A stretch of DNA of 15,155 nucleotides from an uncultured Bacteroidales bacterium (GCA_900539915.1 UQDU01000046.1:1-15155), one strand, 5' to 3'; positions 6,884 through 14,784 are shown, numbered from the stretch's first letter. Translations and numbers: made by a program. The notes: generated by a model from the letters alone, not told the origin.

Positions 6884-6906
6884 GAGGGTGTTGAATAACA
6901 CCCTCT
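6883..6906 (+). terminator. stem-loop after serB (probable terminator)
   Basis: AGAGGGTGTT (6883-6892) and AACACCCTCT (6897-6906) form a perfect 10-bp stem with a GAAT tetraloop that begins on the last base of the serB stop codon. No clear T-run follows. It may terminate weakly or protect the 3' end, with some read-through into the phospholipase gene, for which I found no clear promoter in 6907-6960. Confidence 0.65.
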
Positions 6907-6960
6907 AAATACTCTCTAACTCTCAGTCAGTCTTATAACCATACTTCAATATACTCACTT

Positions 6961-9270
6961 ATGCCTCGTTTGCTGGTTGTCGTCATTGTACTTATGTTGT
7001 CATCACTGGTATCCGCACGCCAGAAAGTGGGTCTCGTGCTTAGCGGAGGCGGAGCCAAAGGTATAGCCCATATCGGTGTGATACAGGCTCTTGAGGACCA
7101 TGATGTGGCCATAGATTGTGTCGCCGGCACATCCATGGGGGCGATTGTGGGTAGTCTGTATGCCATGGGTTACTCGCCACAGGAGATGATGGCTCTGATC
7201 AAATCCCCCGAATTTGCCGACTGGTCGCAGGGGCGTATCAATCAGGAGTACACATACTATATGCTGGAGCAGCAGCCCTCGCCGGCTCTCACCCATATCA
7301 ATCTCGGCCTTAACGACAGCATCAACACTACGAGCATCCTCCCTACGAGCCTCATTAACCCCATACCTATGAGTTTCGGGTTCATGGAGTTGTTCGGACC
7401 GGCCACTGCACAGTGTCATAGCGACTTTGACAGTCTGTTTATACCTTTTAGATGCGTGTACTCCGATGTCTACAACAAGCACAAGGTAGAGGCCTCACAT
7501 GGCGACCTTGGAGATGCTGTCAGGGCGTCGATGAGTTTTCCTCTGGTATTCAAGCCCATAGAGATTGACGGTGTGCTTGCATATGACGGAGGCATATATG
7601 ACAATTTCCCGGTAGATGTGATGCGTCAGGATTTCAAGCCTGACATAATGATAGGGGTGGATGTGTCCGCTCCCAATGCCAAGCCGTCGCCCGATGACCT
7701 GATGGCGCAGGTCGAGGATATGATTATGCAGAAGAGTGACTATAATCTGCCGGCTGACGAGGGCATCCGCATCAAACTTGACCTTGAACGCTTCTCTCTG
7801 CTTGATTTCCAGATGGCAGACTCCATATACGACATCGGATACCGCCACGCGGAGGCCATGATTGACTCTATAATGGGTCGTGTGACAGCCCGTACGCCGT
7901 CGGAAACGCTGAATAAAAGGCGTGAACAGTGGCGACGCGCCACGCCGCCGCTGGTATTTGACTCCGTGGAAGTGAGCGGAGTGACGCCTCCCCAGGCACG
8001 CTATGTGACGAGGATTTTCGACAATGACGCGGTCGCTGATACATTTGGCATCCGGCAGGCCCGCGCTGCCTTCTACAGGGCTGTCTCTCCGGGGCGTTTC
8101 AGCACCCTGACTCCGCATGCTGACTATGACAGCATATCCGGACTGTTCCGTCTCCGTCTTGACGGTACGGTGAAGCGCAGTTTTGACGTGGCCGGAGGTG
8201 GTTTCATCACATCGTCTACCACCTCATTCCTGTTTCTGTCAGGTACATATAACAATATGACCTCGCATATAACCACAGCCAAACTCTCGGCATGGATCGG
8301 ACAAAGCTATATGGCTGCTTATGGCTCTCTGTCGCACGGTCTGTCTACCCCCACACCTATGAATATCGGGTTGCAGACCGCCATCATGCGTCAGAAATTC
8401 AATGAGGACGAACGCCTCTTCTACGAGTGGTCATCACCGGCTTTCATCACCAAGTCGCAGTTCTACGCCAATCTCTACTGGAGCATGGCTCCCACGCGCC
8501 GCTCCAAGCTGTCGTTTACTGCCGGTTACGGACATCTCTGGGATACTTTTTTCTCGGGCCTGTTTGATGGCGACGACCGTGGGCGAGATCATACGCATCT
8601 TGACCTTGGCCAGGCCTCGGTGCAGTGGGAGCGTTCGCTTCTCGACAACATATTGTATCCTACTACAGGCAGTTTTGCCAAAGTAAAGCTGTCAGGAGTG
8701 TTTGGAAATGTCGATTATGAACCGTTTGTATCTACGCTGCCGGGGGCATCGTCGCTCGGCGACCCTGACCGCATGATGTCGTGGCTCACCTTGGAAGCGG
8801 AGGGCTCAAAATATTGGCATCTCAGGCGGCATTTCTCTCTCGGGCTGTCGGCTCATGCGGTAGCTTCCACACGCAAGCTTGTCAGAGGCTATACGGCCTC
8901 GTTGGTGCTTGCTCCGGCTTTCACCCCCACGGCATCGAGCTTCAATGCCTATAATCCGGCCTTCCGGGCCAACTCATGGGTGGCCGGCGGTGTCAATCCT
9001 GTATGGCATCCTACATCAAATCTGCAATTGCGAGGCACATTCAACTGTTTCGTCCCGGCTCGCAAGATTATCCGCGACCATGAAAATCCATACCTCCCGG
9101 CCTATGGCCGATGGTTTGACTCTCCGCAGTTCTACGGTGAGATTCAGGCGGTGCTGACTACTCCGTTTGCAGCTCTCTCGGCCTACGTGAATTACCAGAG
9201 CTATCCGGGGTGCAACTGGAACGCCGGCATATCCCTCGGCCTCTTCCATCTGGCTCCATCTTTCCTCTGA
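6961..9270 (+). CDS. patatin-like phospholipase with POTRA and Omp85-type beta-barrel (type Vd autotransporter family)
   Basis: This 769-residue envelope protein resembles PlpD-like type Vd autotransporters, in which a patatin lipase is joined to its own outer-membrane barrel. A signal peptide covers residues 1-19 (hydrophobic core LLVVVIVLMLSSL, likely cleavage after VSA). The patatin domain (about 22-310) has the oxyanion loop GGGAKG (29-34), the nucleophile motif GTSMG with Ser58, and DGG with Asp209, so the Ser/Asp dyad is complete. A POTRA-like segment (about 335-405, VFDSVEVSGV) leads into a C-terminal barrel rich in alternating aromatic strands (about 410-769). The lipase would be exposed at the cell surface or in the periplasm; the substrate is unknown but phospholipid is likely. 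Length and order are normal for Bacteroidota. It may be co-transcribed with zupT, 143 bp downstream. Confidence 0.92.
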   Translation: MPRLLVVVIVLMLSSLVSARQKVGLVLSGGGAKGIAHIGVIQALEDHDVAIDCVAGTSMGAIVGSLYAMGYSPQEMMALIKSPEFADWSQGRINQEYTYYMLEQQPSPALTHINLGLNDSINTTSILPTSLINPIPMSFGFMELFGPATAQCHSDFDSLFIPFRCVYSDVYNKHKVEASHGDLGDAVRASMSFPLVFKPIEIDGVLAYDGGIYDNFPVDVMRQDFKPDIMIGVDVSAPNAKPSPDDLMAQVEDMIMQKSDYNLPADEGIRIKLDLERFSLLDFQMADSIYDIGYRHAEAMIDSIMGRVTARTPSETLNKRREQWRRATPPLVFDSVEVSGVTPPQARYVTRIFDNDAVADTFGIRQARAAFYRAVSPGRFSTLTPHADYDSISGLFRLRLDGTVKRSFDVAGGGFITSSTTSFLFLSGTYNNMTSHITTAKLSAWIGQSYMAAYGSLSHGLSTPTPMNIGLQTAIMRQKFNEDERLFYEWSSPAFITKSQFYANLYWSMAPTRRSKLSFTAGYGHLWDTFFSGLFDGDDRGRDHTHLDLGQASVQWERSLLDNILYPTTGSFAKVKLSGVFGNVDYEPFVSTLPGASSLGDPDRMMSWLTLEAEGSKYWHLRRHFSLGLSAHAVASTRKLVRGYTASLVLAPAFTPTASSFNAYNPAFRANSWVAGGVNPVWHPTSNLQLRGTFNCFVPARKIIRDHENPYLPAYGRWFDSPQFYGEIQAVLTTPFAALSAYVNYQSYPGCNWNAGISLGLFHLAPSFL

Positions 9271-9369
9271 GCTTACGGGGCATGACGCGCCGGCAGCGTG
9301 TGGAGGGATGGCTTAATGTGCATGCGCTTTGCATCACTAAAGGGTCATTAATCAACGTTTCCTCTCTTA

Positions 9370-9411
9370 TATATGTTATAGATTATATGTTATAGATTAT
9401 ATGTTATAGAT
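9370..9411 (+). repeat. three perfect 14-bp tandem repeats just before zupT
   Basis: The unit TATATGTTATAGAT occurs three times without change at 9370-9383, 9384-9397 and 9398-9411, ending two bases before the zupT ATG at 9414. Each unit contains the minimal reading frame ATG TTA TAG (9373, 9387, 9401). Because 14 is not a multiple of three, the three lie in three different frames. Exact repeats of this kind can change copy number by slippage, altering the spacing and leader of zupT but not its reading frame. I found no full TTG/TAnnTTTG promoter in 9271-9413. Confidence 0.95.
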
Positions 9412-9413
9412 TC

Positions 9414-10211
9414 ATGGATGCATCACAGGTACTTATAGCTATAGGATTGACATTGGTGGCCGGCCTATCCACTGGTATCGGCGGTTTCATATCTTTCTTT
9501 ACCAAGGCGAGCGACAGCCGCGTGCTCGCTGCGGCGTTGGGGCTGTCGGCCGGCGTCATGGTGTACATATCTTTCATGGAACTGCTTCCTTCGGCCATGG
9601 GGCATATGGAGTTGACCATGTCGGAGGTCCAGGCGCGTCTGTGGTCACTGGTAGCCTTTTTTGGTGGCATGGCGCTTATTGCTGCCATCGACTGGCTGAT
9701 ACCCGAGGATGAGAATCCGCATGAGGTGCATTCGTTGTCCGAGCTTGACAGAGCCAACAGCCACCATCTGCGGCGCACCGGCATAGTGCTTGCCCTGGCG
9801 ATTACAATCCATAATTTCCCCGAGGGCATAGCCACGTTTGTCACCGCCCTCAACGGGGTGGAGATGGCACTCCCTATCGTGATAGCTATAGCCATCCATA
9901 ATATCCCCGAGGGGATAGCGGTGAGCGTCCCCATCTATCAGTCAACCGGCAGCCGCAAGAAAGCCATGACGTGGACGGTGCTTTCAGGTCTCGCCGAGCC
10001 TGTCGGGGCCATAGTGGCGGCTCTTTTCCTGCTGCCGTTCTGGTCTCCGATGATTGATGCGGTATGTGTGGCGGGTGTGGCCGGCATCATGGTCTATATC
10101 TCATTTGACGAACTTCTCCCCAATGCCGAGAGCCACGGGCACCATCACCTCGTCCTTGGCGGCGTAATCGTAGGCATGCTTCTTATGGGGGCCTCCCTGC
10201 TTATACTCTGA
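9414..10211 (+). CDS. zupT: ZIP-family zinc transporter
   Basis: This 265-residue inner-membrane protein should import Zn2+ and possibly other divalent metals. It has about eight hydrophobic segments, as expected for ZIP proteins. The two metal-site helices are clear: HNFPEGIATF (133-142, with His133, Asn134, Glu137) and HNIPEGIAVS (162-171, with His162, Asn163, Glu166), a binuclear M1/M2-type site. A His-containing cytoplasmic loop (about 103-120, HEVHSLSELDRANSHH) and a His cluster near the C-terminus (SHGHHH, 240-245) may bind metal. Length matches bacterial ZupT (about 257-270). The start ATG at 9414 lies two bases after the 14-bp tandem repeats. No Zur-like operator is evident. A strong terminator follows. 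Confidence 0.95.
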   Translation: MDASQVLIAIGLTLVAGLSTGIGGFISFFTKASDSRVLAAALGLSAGVMVYISFMELLPSAMGHMELTMSEVQARLWSLVAFFGGMALIAAIDWLIPEDENPHEVHSLSELDRANSHHLRRTGIVLALAITIHNFPEGIATFVTALNGVEMALPIVIAIAIHNIPEGIAVSVPIYQSTGSRKKAMTWTVLSGLAEPVGAIVAALFLLPFWSPMIDAVCVAGVAGIMVYISFDELLPNAESHGHHHLVLGGVIVGMLLMGASLLIL

Positions 10212-10250
10212 CGAGGATTCCCTCGACATCATCACATCTACCGAACACTC

Positions 10251-10297
10251 AAAAAAAGAGGCTGCGCCATGATTTTTCATGACGCAGCCTGCTTTTT
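10251..10297. terminator. bidirectional intrinsic terminator between zupT and the TPR gene
   Basis: A 14-bp stem, 10259-10272 with 10277-10290, has a TTTT loop and one imperfect pair that is a G:U wobble only in the minus-strand RNA. Seven A residues (10251-10257) lie on the left and CTTTTT (10292-10297) on the right, so both directions have a U-tract. It serves the convergent zupT (+) and TPR (-) genes. Confidence 0.92.
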
Positions 10298-10315
10298 GGT
10301 GGTATGAAGGTGGAA

Positions 10316-10993
10316 TTACTCGCCGGCCTCAGCTTTGGCGCGGTCAAGATACTTCTGCATGTCTACGTTGATTGAGGGACCGTAGTCAGGATATTCGTCG
10401 ACGATTTCCTGATATGTGGCAGCCTCCTTCTTGTAGTCCTTGAGTTCGCGGTACACTGTTGCTTCCTTCATCAGGAAGTAGGGAGTGTAAGCCGGATTCT
10501 CGTCAGAGATTTCCACAGCCTTTTCGTAGCAGTCGAGGGCTTCCTCATAGTTCTTGAGGTTGACGTAGCAGTCACCTTTGAGAGCCTGTGAGCTTGCGCC
10601 GATGAGGCTTTCAGATGCTTTGTAGTCGTTGAGGTAGTTGATGGCTTCCTGCCACTGTCCCTGCTTGTAGAGGAGGATGGCGGCGTTGAGCTTGGCGCGG
10701 TTGCCGCCTTCGTGACCGTAGTCGGCTGCTACCTGCTTGTACTGCACGAGGGCGAGCGAATCGTTGCCCTCTGAGAGGGTTATGTCGGCCTGACCGATGG
10801 CGTTCTGAGCGGCCTCAGCACCGGGTTTGTGTATGGCGTAGATGTAGAGGAGTACGATACACACCACAGCTGCCACGGCGATACATATCCAGGCTATGAT
10901 CTTCTGGTTGTTCTGCACCTTCTGCTCTATGCCTGTGAGCTGGTCATTGAGGTTGTCAATGGTGGTGCGTGTTTCTTCGTTATTGTTAGCCAT
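10316..10993 (-). CDS. membrane-anchored TPR protein, YfgM-like
   Basis: This 225-residue protein has a short polar N-terminus with a coiled-coil-like stretch, one transmembrane helix (about 32-53, IIAWICIAVAAVVCIVLLYI) and a periplasmic tetratricopeptide region. TPR-like units are at about 103-130 (NAAILLYKQGQWQEAINYL), 133-165 (ALKGDCYVNLKNYEEALDCY) and 170-205 (MKEATVYRELKDYKKEAATY). The topology, with the N-terminus inside and TPRs outside, matches E. coli YfgM, which binds PpiD and SecYEG and helps hand over secreted proteins. The adjacent upstream gene, 38 bp away on the same strand, encodes a PpiD-like protein, which supports the same role here. The function is inferred from topology and context; sequence identity to YfgM is unlikely to be high. 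Confidence 0.8.
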   Translation of the reverse strand: MANNNEETRTTIDNLNDQLTGIEQKVQNNQKIIAWICIAVAAVVCIVLLYIYAIHKPGAEAAQNAIGQADITLSEGNDSLALVQYKQVAADYGHEGGNRAKLNAAILLYKQGQWQEAINYLNDYKASESLIGASSQALKGDCYVNLKNYEEALDCYEKAVEISDENPAYTPYFLMKEATVYRELKDYKKEAATYQEIVDEYPDYGPSINVDMQKYLDRAKAEAGE

Positions 10994-11031
10994 GATTAGT
11001 CTAAAATATTGAGTGTAGGGTAGATTCTAAA

Positions 11032-13122
11032 TTAGTGGTTGTCGTTGTAGAACTTGAGGATGTTGTTCTGCACTTTTTCCTTGCCGCGGAGGATGTTGGT
11101 CAGCTGCTGCGACAGGGCGATGGCGCCACGGCTGCGGAGATACTGGGTCGCGCTTTCAGAGAAGTTGTAGGGGCGGCCTTCGTCGTTGACAGAGGTCACG
11201 CTGAACACTACCACACCCTGGTTGCCCTGCATGGGGCCTACGAGCTGTCCGGCCTTGGCTACCGAAGCCTTGGCTGTGAGTGCGCTTTCGCCCATGCCGA
11301 TTTTAGGTATCATGAACTGGCCGAACGATACCGAAGTGGTGTCGGCCTGGGTGCCCATGAGAGCTGCATAGCCGGCCACATCCTTGGCTTTGCCTTTGTA
11401 CTGGGCCATGAGCTTCTCGGCTTTCTTGTCGTTGGTAATCTTACGCACGATGTATTCGCGTACTGTGGGGTCGCTGTAGGGAGCGTAGGCATCATTGTAG
11501 ATGTCATCGAGAGCTACTGCCATGAAGTGTCCGGCATCTTCTCCGCCGAGCACATCGCTAACCTGGTATTTCTTGGCATTCATGGCCCATGATACAGCGT
11601 TACGGCTGTCCTCGATGCCGCCTACCTGAGGTGTCGAGGCTGTGATGTTGGCGTTCTGAAGCACATAGCCGGCTTTCTCGGCGTTGGCGTTGAAGGCCTC
11701 GGCGGTCTTGTTGTCGGCGAGGAACTTGTCAAGACCCTGCAGGAGCTTGTTGATAGTGGCGTTGCTGGGGTCTACGGTGTAGCTTACGAGTGCGTAGTCA
11801 TAGACGGTCACGGGTGCCTTGATCTGATTTACGCGCATGATGCGTCCGCCCTGTGAAGCGGCGAGTGTGTCAGGCGAGAAGTAAACGCCCTGAGCTGCGC
11901 CTTTGACGGTTTCGGTCAGCTGTGAAGCCTGGGGATCAAGCAGTGAGAGCCACAGTTCCTTCTGCGAACCCTGCACATTGCTGCCGGCGGCTACGTCCTC
12001 AAATTTGAGAGTGCCGGCGTTGAGTCCCTTGATGATAGAGTCGCGCTCGGCTTTGCTTCCGGCGATGGCTATGATGTCTATGTTGACAGAGTCGATATCA
12101 GATGTGCGGCGAATCATCTTGGCGATGGTGTAAGCGTCGCCGCTGTTGTTGATGACCTTGACAGCCGAGTCAGATGACGACTGGAGGAATTCTTTGAGTC
12201 TGTTGTCACGCAGAGAACCGAGCGATGAGCTCTGGCGGTTGACCACGAAATCGGTCATTTCGGCCAGTCCCTGTGTCTCAGGCATGGCTGAGAGGGCTGC
12301 GATGGCCTCGTCTACTCGCTTCTGGGCTGCGGCGCGGTCCTCGGCAGAGGGGATGATGGGCACGTTTACGTAGCTGATGCGGCGCATCTCCTCGTTGATG
12401 GCGAAGCGTTTGCGCTCCTTCTCATAACGGGCCTTGATTTCATCGTCGGATATTTCGCCGATTTCGTTGTCGGGTACCGAAGCAAATGTTTTCTGAGCGA
12501 ATACGATGTTGGCCACGTGGTTGTTGTCATCGTAGAGTGACTTGGCATCGAGTTCGTTGGCCACAAGGGTGCCGGCGAAAAGATTCTGGAACTTCTGCTG
12601 CAGCAGAGACTGTTCCACCTGCTTCTCGAGGTCTAACCAATAGGCGCGGAGCTGCTGTGCCTGCTGCTCTGTGATGCCGTATTTTGATGGGTTGTAAGCC
12701 ATGTCGTGGAGTTCGGAGGCTGAGTTGACACCCATCTGTGAGCGTACCATCTGATCGAGGTAAGCTGAGCCGTTGCCCACCATGGCGTTGGTGAGTTCGG
12801 CGTCAGACACTGTCAGTCCGAGGTCGGAGATTTCCTGCTTGTAGAGTGACTCGGCTATGAGCTGGTCGAGTACCTGCTGCTGGAGCACTGCATTGTCGAT
12901 GTTGCGTCCGCTCTGCTGCATCTGGTGGGTAGCTGCTTCGAGACGGTCCTGAAACTCACGGATGTCGATTTTTTGTCCGGCCACCTTGGCTATGGTGGTG
13001 CCGGTACCAAACAGAGTGCGTCCTGAGGTGAAGAAGTCACCAATGATAAAAGCAATCAGGGCTGCACCGATAATGACGAGCAAGAGCACTGACTTGCTGC
13101 GGATTTTCTCTAAGGTTGCCAT
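11032..13122 (-). CDS. PpiD-like periplasmic folding factor (SurA_N/parvulin family)
   Basis: This 696-residue protein is anchored by one N-terminal transmembrane helix (about 11-31) and has a large periplasmic part. Residues about 43-190 match the SurA/PpiD N-terminal chaperone domain (AKVAGQKIDIREFQDRLEA, then LDQLIAESLYKQE). A parvulin-like peptidyl-prolyl isomerase segment can be traced at about 343-437 (NAGTLKFEDVA, ending GGRIMRVNQIKAP). The usual glycine-rich GGdLGwf stretch is replaced by GSQKELWLS, so catalysis may be lost, as in E. coli PpiD. It probably assists proteins emerging from SecYEG. The length is a little above E. coli PpiD (623). It heads a two-gene unit with the TPR protein and has its own promoter with a long inverted repeat. 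Confidence 0.87.
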   Translation of the reverse strand: MATLEKIRSKSVLLLVIIGAALIAFIIGDFFTSGRTLFGTGTTIAKVAGQKIDIREFQDRLEAATHQMQQSGRNIDNAVLQQQVLDQLIAESLYKQEISDLGLTVSDAELTNAMVGNGSAYLDQMVRSQMGVNSASELHDMAYNPSKYGITEQQAQQLRAYWLDLEKQVEQSLLQQKFQNLFAGTLVANELDAKSLYDDNNHVANIVFAQKTFASVPDNEIGEISDDEIKARYEKERKRFAINEEMRRISYVNVPIIPSAEDRAAAQKRVDEAIAALSAMPETQGLAEMTDFVVNRQSSSLGSLRDNRLKEFLQSSSDSAVKVINNSGDAYTIAKMIRRTSDIDSVNIDIIAIAGSKAERDSIIKGLNAGTLKFEDVAAGSNVQGSQKELWLSLLDPQASQLTETVKGAAQGVYFSPDTLAASQGGRIMRVNQIKAPVTVYDYALVSYTVDPSNATINKLLQGLDKFLADNKTAEAFNANAEKAGYVLQNANITASTPQVGGIEDSRNAVSWAMNAKKYQVSDVLGGEDAGHFMAVALDDIYNDAYAPYSDPTVREYIVRKITNDKKAEKLMAQYKGKAKDVAGYAALMGTQADTTSVSFGQFMIPKIGMGESALTAKASVAKAGQLVGPMQGNQGVVVFSVTSVNDEGRPYNFSESATQYLRSRGAIALSQQLTNILRGKEKVQNNILKFYNDNH

Positions 13123-13234
13123 TTAAGCTGTTAGTCGGTTTATTTTGTAATTGATTTTGTGATTTTTTAAGTCGTCGATGGTATCAGCTCAGCTAAGTGA
13201 ACCGTATTCGTCGTCAAAGATGTATCGAGAAATT

Positions 13235-13272
13235 GTGCGTCTAAATGCTTTATTATCGGCATTTAAACGCAC
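13235..13272. repeat. 14-bp inverted repeat at the ppiD-like promoter
   Basis: The arms 13235-13248 (GTGCGTCTAAATGC) and 13259-13272 (GCATTTAAACGCAC) match as reverse complements at 13 of 14 positions, with a 10-base loop. The single mismatch becomes a G:U pair in minus-strand RNA. The right arm ends on the last base of the -7 element, so transcripts from that promoter would start inside this arm and open with a nearly complete hairpin. It could also be the 3' hairpin of metK, whose stop codon is 74 bases upstream, or a protein-binding operator. Confidence 0.75.
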
Positions 13273-13301
13273 AAAGATAATGCTTTTTAACGGGTGTTCA
13301 A
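13272..13301 (-). promoter_or_regulatory. predicted promoter of the ppiD-like/TPR operon
   Basis: On the minus strand TTG (13301-13299) is followed after 19 bp by TATCTTTG (13279-13272), a full match to the Bacteroidota pattern. Transcription would begin near 13267, leaving a leader of about 145 bases. The rest of the leader (13123-13234) shows no further structure that I recognise. Confidence 0.6.
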
Positions 13302-13345
13302 AATTGCAAATGCTTTTTTGCGCAAATTTGGCTGTATTTCGGCTG

Positions 13346-14647
13346 TTATTTCAGTCCGAAAGCCTCGCGCATCTGGTCTGCCATGTCGAGTTTTTCCCAT
13401 GTGAAGAGCTCTACTTCCACCTCCTTGTCACCCTCGCTCTTGGAGTGGAAATGCTTGGTGACGGTCTGTGGCTCGCGACCTACGTGTCCGTAGGCTGCGG
13501 TCTCCTCGTAGATGGGCTGGCGCAGTTTGAGCCGCTTCTCTATGGCTGCCGGGCGCATGTCGACCATAGAGGCTACCTTGGCCGAAATCTCGCCGTCGCT
13601 CATGGGCACTTTGGCTGTGCCACGGGTGTTGACGTAGAGGCTCACTGGCTGCGCCACGCCGATGGCATAGGCCACCTGCACGAGGGCTTCACGTGCCACT
13701 CCGGCTGCTACGAGGTTCTTGGCGATGTGGCGTGCGGCATAGGCAGCCGATCGGTCGACTTTTGAGGGGTCTTTGCCTGAGAATGCGCCGCCGCCGTGTG
13801 CGCCGCGGCCTCCGTAGGTGTCCACTATGATTTTGCGTCCGGTCAGTCCGGTGTCTCCGTGGGGACCTCCGATGACAAACTTGCCGGTAGGATTGACATG
13901 GAGCGTCACGTCGCTGCCTATCAGCGATTTGATGTTGTCAGGTAGCTTGGCTACCACTCGGGGCAGCAGTATGGTCTCTACGTCGTGGCGTATTTTGGCG
14001 AGCATCTCCTCGTCGGCCTCTGCCTGGGTCTTGCCTTCGCCGTGGGCTATGAAGTCGTCGTGCTGGGTGCTGATGACGATAGTGTCCACTCTGACAGGGT
14101 GGCCGTCAGGGGTGTATTCCACTGTGACCTGGCTTTTGGCGTCGGGGCGCAGATAGGTCATCTCTTTCCCCTCGCGGCGGATGTCGGCGAGTTCGCGCAG
14201 CAGTGCATGGCTGAGGTCTACGGTCAGAGGCATGTAGTTGGCGGTCTCGTCAGTGGCGTAGCCAAACATCATGCCCTGGTCGCCGGCTCCCTGGAGCTCG
14301 GCATCCTCGCGAGTCACGCCTCGGGCTATGTCAGGACTCTGCTCGTGGAGCGCGCTGAACACGCCGCATGAACTTCCGTCAAACATCAGGTCGCTGCGGT
14401 TGTAGCCGATGCGGTTGATTACGTTGCGTGACACCTCCATCAGGTCTACGTAGGCGTTGGATGTGACTTCTCCGGCCACCACTACCTGTCCGGTTGTGAC
14501 GAGAGTCTCGCATGCCACATGGCTCGCGGGGTCGTAGGCAAGGAAATTGTCGAGGATTGCGTCTGAAATCTGGTCAGCCACTTTGTCGGGATGCCCTTCG
14601 CTGACAGACTCCGAAGTGAATAGGTAATTGTTCTGGTTGCGGTCCAT
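13346..14647 (-). CDS. metK: S-adenosylmethionine synthase
   Basis: This cytoplasmic enzyme makes S-adenosylmethionine from methionine and ATP, releasing phosphate and pyrophosphate. The 433-residue sequence has the N-terminal signature FTSESVSEGHPDKVADQISD (10-29), the ATP motif GAGDQGMMFGYA (120-131) and the P-loop-like GGGAFSGKDPSKVDRS (285-300) that positions the triphosphate. The C-terminal part follows the standard three-domain fold. It is longer than the E. coli enzyme (384), which is usual for Bacteroidota. It is expressed from its own promoter with a leader of about 130 bases that holds a 14-codon reading frame. No SAM riboswitch was recognised. No strong terminator directly follows the stop codon; the inverted repeat at 13235-13272 may serve. 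Confidence 0.98.
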   Translation of the reverse strand: MDRNQNNYLFTSESVSEGHPDKVADQISDAILDNFLAYDPASHVACETLVTTGQVVVAGEVTSNAYVDLMEVSRNVINRIGYNRSDLMFDGSSCGVFSALHEQSPDIARGVTREDAELQGAGDQGMMFGYATDETANYMPLTVDLSHALLRELADIRREGKEMTYLRPDAKSQVTVEYTPDGHPVRVDTIVISTQHDDFIAHGEGKTQAEADEEMLAKIRHDVETILLPRVVAKLPDNIKSLIGSDVTLHVNPTGKFVIGGPHGDTGLTGRKIIVDTYGGRGAHGGGAFSGKDPSKVDRSAAYAARHIAKNLVAAGVAREALVQVAYAIGVAQPVSLYVNTRGTAKVPMSDGEISAKVASMVDMRPAAIEKRLKLRQPIYEETAAYGHVGREPQTVTKHFHSKSEGDKEVEVELFTWEKLDMADQMREAFGLK

Positions 14648-14698
14648 AGCTTTTAAAATTAATTTGATTGATAATAAAACCTACGGCCGTTTGCATTT

Positions 14699-14743
14699 TT
14701 AGCGATGCGAATGCGGAGGCTCCATGAGTCTCGTTTTTAGCAT
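14699..14743 (-). CDS. candidate 14-codon leader peptide of metK
   Basis: Within the predicted metK leader an ATG at 14743 opens a 14-codon frame ending in TAA at 14699. It encodes MLKTRLMEPPHSHR. It lies about 37 bases after the predicted transcription start and stops 51 bases before the metK ATG. It contains two Met codons, a Pro-Pro pair and His-Ser-His-Arg just before the stop. Its stop codon lies in the loop of a possible hairpin, GCATT (14693-14697) with AATGC (14710-14714). Translation of the peptide, and any control of metK by it, is inference; a frame this short can arise by chance. Confidence 0.4.
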   Translation of the reverse strand: MLKTRLMEPPHSHR

Positions 14744-14750
14744 TTTTTCG

Positions 14751-14780
14751 AGTGGTTGCAAGCAGCCAAATCTTTCCACT
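14751..14780 (-). other. possible 5'-terminal hairpin of the metK leader
   Basis: In minus-strand RNA AGTGG (14780-14776) can pair with CCACT (14755-14751), and TTG (14769-14767) with CAA (14758-14756), leaving a six-base bulge. The predicted transcript would begin at about the first of these bases, so the hairpin would sit at the mRNA 5' end, just before the candidate leader peptide. Confidence 0.4.
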
Positions 14781-14784
14781 GCTG

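Noticed and set aside
6071..6901. 276-residue minus-strand frame opposite serB
   Set aside because: The HAD and ACT motifs are on the plus strand; this frame is a mirror of them and even covers the serB 3' hairpin.
13178..13765. 195-residue plus-strand frame across the ppiD promoter and the 3' end of metK
   Set aside because: It overlaps the minus-strand promoter, the inverted repeat and conserved metK sequence, and its translation has no known domain.
14648..14780. SAM riboswitch in the metK leader
   Set aside because: I looked for a multi-helix SAM-I-like core and a compact SAM-II-like pseudoknot and could not fit either; only small hairpins and the short reading frame are evident. A covariance-model search would settle it.
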